A DNA stretch of 6,895 nucleotides, from positions 1-6,895 of the forward strand of contig NZ_JBFAIU010000374.1 in NCBI RefSeq assembly GCF_040654855.1, given 5' to 3'. Below are positions 1-5,607 of this stretch, one piece after another (position 1 is the stretch's first letter; each line of letters starts with the position of its first letter). The notes beneath the pieces are model-generated. The model was not told where the DNA came from, did no database searches, and was given only the letters and a program-made list of their open reading frames with translations. The stretch is from Asanoa sp040654855 (lineage in GTDB: Bacteria; Actinomycetota; Actinomycetes; Mycobacteriales; Micromonosporaceae). The position numbers were made by a program, and so were the translations under genes.

Positions 1-2
1 GC

Positions 3-95
3 CGAGAGTACGACGTTGACGGGGAGGCAGCCATTTACGGCAACGACGACGCCAAGGGCTTCCTCGACGAGATCAACCCGGGCAACTCGGTGAAG
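3..95 (+). pseudogene. C-terminal part of a DUF4352-like (probably secreted or lipoprotein) gene, cut at both ends
   Basis: Reading from base 3, 31 codons give a peptide with the core YDVDGEAAIYGNDD and then GFLDEINPGNSVK. This resembles the conserved end of DUF4352 (telokin-like, immunoglobulin-fold) domains, where an 'aspartate-rich strand, helix, INPGNSVKG' pattern comes before the last strands. Such domains are usually found in secreted or lipid-anchored actinobacterial proteins of unknown role. The 5' part lies outside the window. After codon VK (base 95) the family pattern stops at once, although the frame stays open to 479. Everything after 95 is the antisense of two genes on the other strand, so the remainder is probably not native protein. 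The final strands of the domain (normally a G followed by a hydrophobic 'V-F-DVP' stretch) are missing. The family call is from pattern memory, not a search. Confidence 0.6.
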
Positions 96-189
96 TGCAG
101 CCCTGTACCCAGACCGCCGTGCGTACGCCGGGGCCCTCCGCCGTGGTGGTCGCCAGGTATCTCGCGACGTCGACGTGTGGCTCAGACAT
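73..189 (-). pseudogene. N-terminus of a NrdG-like radical SAM / 4Fe-4S protein, truncated
   Basis: The ATG at 189 opens MSEPHVDVARYLATTTAEGP, and the peptide continues GVRTAVWVQGC. This is the characteristic N-terminus of anaerobic-ribonucleotide-reductase-activase-like (NrdG-like, single 4Fe-4S) proteins, where WVQGC is followed by two more cysteines (C-x3-C-x2-C) that hold the cluster used to cleave S-adenosylmethionine. Here family similarity ends at Cys31 (codon at 97-99). The frame runs only to a TGA at 73-75, ending C-T-S-P-S-C-P-G, so the canonical triad is not formed and no SAM domain follows. Bases below 96 read as a different gene on the + strand. The start overlaps the stop of the upstream HhH gene by 8 bp and has no Shine-Dalgarno sequence, so it would be translated by coupling as the last gene of the operon. 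As it stands it is non-functional. An assembly join is an alternative to a true deletion. Confidence 0.72.
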
Positions 190-829
190 CGACGATGCGC
201 CCGGGATGGCCGGCCGGGCCCGGCGGCGGCGGTGGCGGTGGCGGCGGGACCGGCGGCAGGACCGGGTTGGCGACCACCAGCGGGAGAACCTGGACGTACT
301 CGTGCGGTGCCAGTCCGAGCGCGTCGCTGAAGTCGAAGACGTCCGTGAAGCCGCCGCGGCGGTCCCGCTCGGCGATCGCCCGCGCCGCGCGGGCATGGTC
401 GAAGTGGGGCAGCGCGGCGAGCTGCCCGGCGTCGGCCGAGTTGACGTCGACGAGCGCGGCCGGCGCGGTCGTCGGGTAGCCGGGCGGCGGCGCGGCCGGC
501 TCTGGCCACGGGTCGTCGTCCGACCGCGCGCGCAGCCATCCCGCGTTGACGACGAAGGCGTGCACGATGGTCACCAGCCAGACCGCGATCAGCGCTCCGA
601 CGGACCAGTTGCTCAGGGCGGTGTTCTCGTCGCTCTCCCCGACCACGATGAAGACCGGCACGGAGACGGCCAGGTAGACGATTCCGCTGATCCAGACCGA
701 CCGCCGGCCCATGACGAAGCCGATGACGATCAGCGCGGCCGAGCCCAGGCAGCCGAAGCCGAGGATCGGGAACATCAGCCAAAGGCTGCGCGCCAGCCGC
801 GACCAGAAGCTGTCACGCCCGGTCGACAT
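182..829 (-). CDS. Three-helix membrane protein with C-terminal helix-hairpin-helix (ComEA-type) domain
   Basis: A 215-residue protein. Residues about 16-41, 44-63 and 75-95 are hydrophobic and predict three transmembrane helices. A Pro/Asp-rich linker (about 102-124) leads to a helix-hairpin-helix region at about 127-182, containing VDVNSADAGQLAALP and then GGFTDVFDFSDALGL. This layout matches ComEA-like HhH pairs ('VNINTAS...L..LPGIG...I..R...G.F...DL..V.GI'), which bind DNA without sequence specificity or act as protein-contact modules. The usual first hairpin 'PGIG' is replaced by 'PHFD', so DNA binding is doubtful. The tail is proline-rich, with nine prolines in a row (195-203) encoded by a GGC/GGT tract on the + strand. 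The start at 829 is chosen because it gives a clean MSTGRDSFW N-terminus and overlaps the DUF2997 stop by 17 bp. A start at 970 would overlap DUF2997 almost fully. Its stop overlaps the radical SAM start. Confidence 0.85.
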   Translation of the reverse strand: MSTGRDSFWSRLARSLWLMFPILGFGCLGSAALIVIGFVMGRRSVWISGIVYLAVSVPVFIVVGESDENTALSNWSVGALIAVWLVTIVHAFVVNAGWLRARSDDDPWPEPAAPPPGYPTTAPAALVDVNSADAGQLAALPHFDHARAARAIAERDRRGGFTDVFDFSDALGLAPHEYVQVLPLVVANPVLPPVPPPPPPPPPGPAGHPGRIVDV

Positions 830-1037
830 CGGGCACCGCTTCCGTCGCGGTCGTCTCGACGCGGGTGCGCGCGTGGTGGTAGTCAGGCGTCCAGGCGCTG
901 GACACCGTGGTCGCGTCGAGCAGGTCCTCCAGCACCGCGATGTAGTCGATGCACGCCCGGCCGTGCACACCGTGGGTCTCCGCGGTGACGGTGCCGTCGG
1001 CGGCCACCACCACCGTGACGGTCTCGCGCCGCGTCAT
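813..1037 (-). CDS. DUF2997 family small protein
   Basis: A 74-residue protein. The first 45 residues follow the DUF2997 pattern: a strand (VTVVVAADGTVTAET), a turn GVHGRAC with the conserved cysteine (Cys29), then an amphipathic helix DYIAVLEDLLD. Members are small proteins of unknown biochemical function, typically encoded beside DUF1257 and a Ycf46-like AAA ATPase, exactly as here. The C-terminal 25 residues (about 50-74) look like a lineage-specific, probably disordered extension. The ATG overlaps the stop of the DUF1257-like gene in an ATGA arrangement (1034-1037), with GGAGG seven bases upstream, so the two are translationally coupled. Its 3' end overlaps the HhH gene by 17 bp. Cys29 could contact a metal or iron-sulfur partner, but that is inference only. 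Confidence 0.8.
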   Translation of the reverse strand: MTRRETVTVVVAADGTVTAETHGVHGRACIDYIAVLEDLLDATTVSSAWTPDYHHARTRVETTATEAVPDVDRA

Positions 1038-1489
1038 GCCCGGTCCTCCCGCTCCACCGCGAAGACCAGCCGCACGGCCGCGTCGTCGGCGACCGTCTCG
1101 GATTCGAGCCGCAGCCCGGCCGCCAGGGCCCGATCCCGCAGCCGCTCGACCACCGCCGCCTGCACCTGCCGGCCGTAGGCCACGTCGAGCCGGCGGACGA
1201 TCTCGACCGCGCGTGACTCGTCGACGTCGCCGCGGAAGTGCGCCGTCCAGATGCCGTCGGCGCCCCGGGTGAACCGCGACTCGACGCCCTGCCAGGCCGC
1301 GTCGACCACGTCGTCGCCGGCGGTGACCACCGCGCCGGTCTCCCGCAGCGCCGCGGAGAGCAGCACGCTGTCGCGCATCCGCGTCGACACCGTGCAGACG
1401 GTGCTGGCGCCCCCGCCGCCGCCCGCCCGGGCCTGGATCACCGCGGCGGCCGCCAGCGCCGCCGGGATCAGGATCAGGGACACGCTCAT
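1034..1489 (-). CDS. DUF1257 / Ycf35-like protein with N-terminal membrane segment
   Basis: A 151-residue protein. Residues about 34-147 show the DUF1257 layout: 'TRMRDSVLLSAALRETGAVV', then a strand region with FTRGADGIWTAHFRGDVD, then the strongest segment VRRLDVAYGRQVQAAVVERL. That segment parallels the family's 'L.QRYAYHKVLEEAEKQGF', and a closing strand VRLVFAVE completes the fold. DUF1257 is the family of the plastid/cyanobacterial Ycf35 protein, whose role is unknown. The first 20 residues (MSVSLILIPAALAAAAVIQA) form a hydrophobic segment followed by a glycine run, which is not typical of the soluble plastid and cyanobacterial members and suggests membrane anchoring. GGAGG (1495-1499) lies five bases before the ATG and supports this start. 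The gene begins 15 bp after the ATPase stop and its own stop overlaps the DUF2997 start. The family call rests on pattern plus context. Confidence 0.75.
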   Translation of the reverse strand: MSVSLILIPAALAAAAVIQARAGGGGGASTVCTVSTRMRDSVLLSAALRETGAVVTAGDDVVDAAWQGVESRFTRGADGIWTAHFRGDVDESRAVEIVRRLDVAYGRQVQAAVVERLRDRALAAGLRLESETVADDAAVRLVFAVEREDRA

Positions 1490-1494
1490 CGCAC

Positions 1495-1499
1495 CCTCC
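1495..1499 (-). promoter_or_regulatory. Ribosome binding site of the DUF1257-like gene
   Basis: On the - strand GGAGG sits in the 15-bp gap between the ATPase stop codon (1505-1507) and the ATG at 1489, with a five-base spacer. It fixes the start with the N-terminal hydrophobic segment included. Confidence 0.8.
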
Positions 1500-1504
1500 A
1501 GCCG

Positions 1505-3148
1505 CTAGAACTCAACGTGCCGGCCCCCGTGCGGCCGGTGTGGACCGTCGCCGTCCGGGCGGGACCGGGCGGGCGCCACCGCGGTGTCGAGGTCCCAGTC
1601 CTCGGCGGCGGTCGCGGCGACGGCGCGGGCGTCGGCCCACGCGCGCACGGCCGCGATCCGCTCGGCCTGGGTGACGCTCAGCGGGACCATGTTGACCAGG
1701 GCCCGCACGACGTCGTCCTGGCGCAGCGGCCGCCGTTCGGCGAACGCATCGTAGACCGCGGCGACCAGCGCGTGCTCGATCTCCGCGCCGGAGTAACCCT
1801 CGCTGAGGGTGGTCAGCTCGGTGAGCACCTTGTGGTCGACCGTGAGCGCGCCCCCGACCCGCGGGTGGTGCAGCCACCGTCCGAGGTGGACCTCCCAGAT
1901 CGCGCCGCGCTCGGCCCGGGTCGGCAGGTCGACGAAGAACACCTCGTCGAACCGGCCCTTCCGGAGCAGCTCCGGCGGCAGGCTCTCGATCTCGTTGGCG
2001 GTCGCGATGACGAACACCGGCCGGTGCTTCTCCTGCAGCCAGGTCAGGAACGAGCCGAACACCCGCGACGAGGTGCCGGAGTCGTTGGCGCCGGTCGGTG
2101 CGAAGCCCTTCTCGATCTCGTCGATCCAGAGCACGCACGGCGCGACGGCCTCGGCGGTGCGGATCGCGCTGCGCATGTTGTGCTCGCTGGAGCCGACCAG
2201 CCCGGCGAAGACCCGGCCGATGTCGAGGCGCAGGAGGGGGATGCCCCAGGCGGCGGCGACGGCCTTGGCGGTGAGGGACTTGCCGCAGCCGGGTACGCCC
2301 GTGATCAGCACACCGCGCGGCGCCGGCAGGCCGTAGTCGGCGGCGTCGGCCAGCCAGGCGCCCTCGCGGCGGCCGAGCCAGCGCTTGAGGTTCTCGAGCC
2401 CGCCGATGTCGGCGAGGCCGAGCGAGGTCTCGATGAACTCGAGCAGCCCCGCCTTGCGTACCGTCTGCCGCTTCTCCTCGAGGATCACGGGCAGGTCGGC
2501 GAGGTCGAGGACGCCGTCGTTGACCATGGCCCGGGCGAACGCGTTCTCCGCCTCGTGCAGGGTCAGCCCGAGCGCCGCCTTGGCGAAGCGTTCGCGGCCG
2601 CCGTCGTCGAGGTCGATCCGCAGCCGGGGCGAGCCGGCGTTGGCGCGCAGCATGCCCTCGAGGACGGCGCGGATCTCCAGCTCGGACGGCAGCGGGAGGT
2701 CGACGACCGTGACGTCCTTCTCGAGCTCGACCGGCACGCGGGTGACCGGCGAGAGCAGGACGAGGCTGCGCGGCACGGCACCGGAGCGGAACGCGGTCGC
2801 CACGTCGCGCAGGCGGCGGACGACGCCGGCGTCGCCGTGCTGGCCCTCCGTGCCGAGGAAGGGATGGAGGTCTCGGAAGACCGCGACGACCGGTTGCTGC
2901 ACCCGCAGGAGCGCGTCGAGCGCGTCGCCGGGATCCTTGGTGTGGCCCTGCGCCTCGCCGTCGTCGCGGCGCAGCCCGTCGGTCAGCGACCAGGTCCAGA
3001 CCGCCCGCGGGGTGCGCACGAGGTCGGCGTCGCCGGCCACCGCGCGCACCTCGAAGAGCGCCCGTAGCTCCTCGTGCGACTCGATCGACACGATCGGGAA
3101 GCGGGCCTTGAGGAGCTGGGCGAGGGTGGTCCGGAAGGGCTGTTCCAC
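1505..3148 (-). CDS. Ycf46-like AAA+ ATPase
   Basis: A 547-residue protein. The C-terminal half is a complete AAA+ module: Walker A GVPGCGKS (284-291), pore/helix region FAGLVGSSEHNMR (314-326), Walker B VLWIDEIEK (339-347), sensor 1 Asn385 in VIATAN, arginine-finger region ELLRKGRFDEVF (393-404), and sensor 2 GYSGAEIE (451-458). The stretch before Walker A, 'LADAADYGLPAPRGVLITG', is diagnostic of the Ycf46 group found in cyanobacteria and plastids. Residues 1-235 match the N-terminal part of that group and look like a degenerate AAA fold without Walker A: PIVSIESHEELRALFE, then VVAVFRDLHPFL and SLVLLSPV. The protein should form an ATP-driven oligomer (probably a hexameric ring) that remodels an unknown substrate. 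It has no predicted membrane helix. The GTG start at 3148 is the only good one, since an in-frame TAG lies six codons upstream, and its Shine-Dalgarno sequence is weak. The tail (about 520-547) is charged and His-rich. It is the first gene of the operon. Confidence 0.93.
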   Translation of the reverse strand: MEQPFRTTLAQLLKARFPIVSIESHEELRALFEVRAVAGDADLVRTPRAVWTWSLTDGLRRDDGEAQGHTKDPGDALDALLRVQQPVVAVFRDLHPFLGTEGQHGDAGVVRRLRDVATAFRSGAVPRSLVLLSPVTRVPVELEKDVTVVDLPLPSELEIRAVLEGMLRANAGSPRLRIDLDDGGRERFAKAALGLTLHEAENAFARAMVNDGVLDLADLPVILEEKRQTVRKAGLLEFIETSLGLADIGGLENLKRWLGRREGAWLADAADYGLPAPRGVLITGVPGCGKSLTAKAVAAAWGIPLLRLDIGRVFAGLVGSSEHNMRSAIRTAEAVAPCVLWIDEIEKGFAPTGANDSGTSSRVFGSFLTWLQEKHRPVFVIATANEIESLPPELLRKGRFDEVFFVDLPTRAERGAIWEVHLGRWLHHPRVGGALTVDHKVLTELTTLSEGYSGAEIEHALVAAVYDAFAERRPLRQDDVVRALVNMVPLSVTQAERIAAVRAWADARAVAATAAEDWDLDTAVAPARSRPDGDGPHRPHGGRHVEF

Positions 3149-3191
3149 GAGACGCAGTCTGCCCTACCCGGACCACCCGGCCCGTGCGTCG

Positions 3192-5270
3192 TTACGGAGT
3201 CGTGCTGGGGGTCAGGACCACCTGGTCGCTGGCGGTCAGGCCGTCGGGGTCGGTGTAGGTCGCCACGAACACGCCCGTGAGGTTGTCGCCGGACCCGTGG
3301 CCCGGCGCGGACGTGGTGATGCTGCCGCTGCAGCCCGTGGCCGAGGTGATCGGGTGGCCGTGCTCGTCGTGGCCGAGGATGTAGTTGACGGTGACCGCGG
3401 CGCAGTCGACCGGGTCGTTGTCGATCACGTTCACCTGGAACGCGACGGTGTCGCCGAACTCGAACGGCTGGCCCTCGGCGGGCTGCGTCAGCTCGATCTC
3501 CGGCGCGCGCGGACCGACCACGAAGGACGGGATCTCCGCGGAGGCGGACCGGCCGGTGCTGTCGGTGACGTTGAGCGTCGGGCGGTAGACGCCGTTCGCG
3601 GTGTACGTGTGCGTCGGGTTCGCCTCCCGCGAGTCGACCGTGCCGTTGGCGTCGAAGTCCCACGCGTACCGCAGCGCGTCGCCGTCGGGGTCGACGGTGC
3701 CGGCGCTGGAGAACTGGACGGTCAGCGGCGCGTCACCGGCCAGCGGGTCGGCGCTGATCTTCGGGATCGGCGTGCGGTTGCCGCGCACGAAGTCGAACCG
3801 GGCGAGCTGGGCGTCGGGGTTCTCGGAGAAGAAGCCGTCGCCGTACTCCAGGACGTAGAGCGCGCCGTCCGGGCCGAACTCCATGTCCATCGGGTTGTCG
3901 ACCACGAACGAGGGCAGCACCGGCCGGATGTCGGCGACGTTGCCGCGCCGGTCGAGGCGGAACTCCTTGATGTAGTCGCGGGTCCACTCGTAGAACAGCG
4001 GCACGCCGTCGTAGTACTCGGGCCACTTCACCCGCGACCTGCTGCGCTTGTCGTACTCGTACGCCGGGCCGCCCATGGGTCCGATGCCGCCCTCGCCGAG
4101 GCCGGGGAACTCTTCGGACGGTCCGTAGGAGTACCAGACCTCGGGCTGCTCGACCGGGGGCAGCCGGGTCAGCCCGGTGTTGTGCGGCGACTCGTTGACC
4201 GGGCGGCGGCAGTTGAACGGTGCGCCGGACGCGCCGGTGGCGAAGTCATAGTCCACATAGGGCAGATCCGGCTTGACGCAGTACGGCCAGCCGTAGTTCG
4301 CCGCCTTGTCGATGCGCATCCAGCGGCCGTGGCCGGCCGGGCCACGCGCCGGGTCGGCCTCGCCCGCGTCCGGCGAGTAGTCGCCGACGTAGACGTCGTC
4401 GGTGCGCTTGTCGACCGCGAACCGGAAGGGGTTGCGCATGCCCATCGCGTAGATCTCCGGGCGGGTCTTCGGGGTGCCCGGCTTGAACAGGTTGCCGGAC
4501 GGGACCGTGTAGCCGCCGTTGGACCGCACCTTGATCCGCAGCACCTTGCCGCGCAGGTCGTTGGTGTTGGCGGAGGTCCGCTGCGCGTCGAACGCCGGGT
4601 TGCGGTCGGCCCGCTCGTCGATCGGCACGTACCCGTCGGACTCGAACGGGTTGGTGTCGTCGCCGGTCGACAGGTAGAGGTTGCCCTTGCTGTCGAAGTC
4701 GATCTGCCCGCCGACGTGGCAGCAGATGCCGCGGTCGGTGTTGACCTGGATGATCTTCTGCTCGGTGCCGAGGTTGAGCCTGTTGCCCTCCAGCTTGAAC
4801 CGGGAAAGCTGGAGGTGGCCCTTGAACGGCGCGAAGTCGGCCGCGGTGCCCTCGAACGGCGCGTCGCCCTCGTTGACGTCCGGCGTCGCCGGGTCGTCGG
4901 TCGGCGTGTCCAGCACGGGGGAGTAGTACAGGTAGACCCACTTGTTGCGGGCGAAGTCGGGGTCGATCGCGACGCCCTGCAGCCCTTCTTCGTCGTGCTC
5001 GTAGACCGGCACGTCCGCGGCGAGGATGTTGAGCCCGGACTTCGGGTCGTGGATGCGCACCTCGCCCGTGCGGGCCGTGTGCAGCACGCGGTTGTCGGGG
5101 AGGACGGCGAGGCTCATCGGCTCGCCGGGGAAGTCGTTGAGGGTCACCTTCTGGAAGTTGCTGTCGGCGGGCGGACCGCCGGATGGTGCGGCCGTGGCCG
5201 GCGACCACGAGATGGCGCCGCCGGCTACCGCGACGAGCGGCGCGACGACCAGGGCAAGCTTCTTACGCAA
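3192..5270 (-). CDS. Secreted PQQ-dependent sugar dehydrogenase with PKD domain
   Basis: A 692-residue protein. Residues 1-28 form a signal peptide: MRKK, a hydrophobic core, then ATAA as the likely cleavage site. Residues about 40-498 are a six-bladed propeller of the soluble glucose/sorbosone dehydrogenase (GSDH) family. Motifs seen are HVGGQIDFDSKGNLYLSTGDD (His185 is the likely base that accepts the sugar hydrogen), DLRGKVLRIK (238-247), YAMGMRNPFRFAVD (274-287, PQQ-contacting Arg/Asn), NYGWPYC (325-331) and GPDGALYVLEYGDGF. A PKD domain follows at about 501-586 (DPDGDALRYAWDFD, NPTHTY), then a second beta-rich domain (about 588-692) with a cysteine pair, C623 and C647. It probably oxidises sugars or sugar polymers outside the cell, with PKD aiding surface or polysaccharide contact; the true substrate is unknown. 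No PQQ synthesis genes are visible here. Two adjacent cysteines (183-184) precede the catalytic His. The TTG start is set by AGGAGG six bases upstream. Confidence 0.9.
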   Translation of the reverse strand: MRKKLALVVAPLVAVAGGAISWSPATAAPSGGPPADSNFQKVTLNDFPGEPMSLAVLPDNRVLHTARTGEVRIHDPKSGLNILAADVPVYEHDEEGLQGVAIDPDFARNKWVYLYYSPVLDTPTDDPATPDVNEGDAPFEGTAADFAPFKGHLQLSRFKLEGNRLNLGTEQKIIQVNTDRGICCHVGGQIDFDSKGNLYLSTGDDTNPFESDGYVPIDERADRNPAFDAQRTSANTNDLRGKVLRIKVRSNGGYTVPSGNLFKPGTPKTRPEIYAMGMRNPFRFAVDKRTDDVYVGDYSPDAGEADPARGPAGHGRWMRIDKAANYGWPYCVKPDLPYVDYDFATGASGAPFNCRRPVNESPHNTGLTRLPPVEQPEVWYSYGPSEEFPGLGEGGIGPMGGPAYEYDKRSRSRVKWPEYYDGVPLFYEWTRDYIKEFRLDRRGNVADIRPVLPSFVVDNPMDMEFGPDGALYVLEYGDGFFSENPDAQLARFDFVRGNRTPIPKISADPLAGDAPLTVQFSSAGTVDPDGDALRYAWDFDANGTVDSREANPTHTYTANGVYRPTLNVTDSTGRSASAEIPSFVVGPRAPEIELTQPAEGQPFEFGDTVAFQVNVIDNDPVDCAAVTVNYILGHDEHGHPITSATGCSGSITTSAPGHGSGDNLTGVFVATYTDPDGLTASDQVVLTPSTTP

Positions 5271-5276
5271 CTGACG

Positions 5277-5282
5277 CCTCCT
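5277..5282 (-). promoter_or_regulatory. Strong ribosome binding site fixing the TTG start of the PQQ dehydrogenase
   Basis: On the - strand AGGAGG is followed by a six-base spacer (CGTCAG) and then TTG CGT AAG AAG, i.e. MRKK followed by a hydrophobic core. The ideal Shine-Dalgarno sequence plus a signal-peptide N-terminus outweigh the rarity of TTG starts. Confidence 0.85.
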
Positions 5283-5301
5283 GTGTCTGGGTGGACAGAG
5301 G
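5277..5301. repeat. Imperfect hairpin covering the dehydrogenase ribosome binding site
   Basis: On the + strand the order is CCTC, ctg, TGTC, a six-base loop (tgggtg), GACA, GAGG. In the - strand transcript the upstream CCTC can pair with the GAGG of the Shine-Dalgarno sequence, and TGTC with GACA, giving two four-base-pair stems separated by a three-base bulge. This could partly hide the ribosome binding site. The stem is short and GC-rich DNA makes chance pairing common. Confidence 0.3.
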
Positions 5302-5536
5302 TCACCCGGACCGGGGCAGCGTCACGCGCCGTTCGTCGCCGATACGAAGACACGCCGGACGCACGGCCGGTCCACGGGTGACCAGGCGTTCGTCGGCCGG
5401 TGCCACGAGCCGACGAGGTGAGGACGGCGAGACGGGTCGCCCTGCCGGCACATGTCAGTGGGGCCTTTGCCATCGGGCCCGCGCACCGACCAGCGGCGAG
5501 GATCTCGCACAGCGTTGTGAGGTTCCGGACCCCCCC

Positions 5537-5561
5537 ATCGATTGATCGGAACATCTCGATC
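5537..5561. repeat. Overlapping small palindromes, possible operator
   Basis: ATCGAT (5537-5542) is a perfect six-base palindrome. Immediately after it, GATCG (5544-5548) and CGATC (5557-5561) form an inverted repeat with an eight-base spacer. All are AT-richer than the surroundings. The arrangement is compatible with a transcription factor site, but the arms are only five bases long, so chance is possible. Confidence 0.3.
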
Positions 5562-5607
5562 CTGCGGCTACCCTACGCGGGGTGCCGCTCGATGGCCAGC
5601 CGAGAGG

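Larger units (their letters stand above)
5271..5607. other. 337-bp stretch without a supported gene; probable control region of the PQQ dehydrogenase
   Basis: The stretch lies between the stop of the small membrane protein gene (5608) and the start of the dehydrogenase (5270), both on the - strand, so the dehydrogenase promoter should be here. I see no open frame with a recognisable protein. Local content is the ribosome-binding-site hairpin (5277-5301), a nine-base direct repeat CGTTCGTCG (5330-5338 and 5387-5395), a run of seven C (5530-5536), and a palindromic cluster (5537-5561). No convincing -35/-10 pair on the - strand and no strong hairpin-plus-T-run terminator were found. Base composition is slightly less GC-rich near 5537-5575, as expected of a control region. 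Confidence 0.5.

Noticed and set aside
73..99. Apparent cysteine motif C-T-S-P-S-C-P-G at the end of the radical SAM fragment
   Set aside because: The spacing is wrong for C-x3-C-x2-C, the third cysteine is a stop codon, and the bases belong to the + strand NPGNSVK reading. The CPG likeness is probably chance or junction microhomology.
222..248. GGC/GGT-rich tract as a DNA repeat element
   Set aside because: It is explained by the nine-proline run of the HhH membrane protein.
830..970. Upstream start for the HhH membrane protein
   Set aside because: The extra 47 residues overlap the DUF2997 coding region almost entirely and are Arg/Thr/Ser-rich. ATG at 829 gives a sensible N-terminus.
95..988. 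297-codon open frame on the + strand
   Set aside because: It is antisense to the HhH and DUF2997 genes, is highly Arg-rich, and has no family pattern.
1238..3067. 609-codon open frame on the + strand
   Set aside because: It is antisense to the ATPase and DUF1257-like genes, has no recognisable domain, and shows GC-biased composition.
3149..3191. Small AGAC-gca-GTCT inverted repeat as a terminator
   Set aside because: The stem is only four base pairs with a three-base loop and no T-run.
2385..5381. Very long open frame on the + strand (998 codons)
   Set aside because: It lies antisense to the ATPase and PQQ dehydrogenase genes, both of which have clear family motifs. Its product is an Arg/Val/Asp-rich low-complexity sequence typical of the opposite strand of GC-rich genes.
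5530..5536. Run of seven C as a phase-variable tract
   Set aside because: It is not inside a supported gene nor placed in a recognisable promoter spacer.
5225..5554. 109-codon - strand open frame upstream of the dehydrogenase
   Set aside because: Its end overlaps the signal peptide of the dehydrogenase in another frame, it has no recognisable domain, and it is Arg/Ser/Thr-rich.
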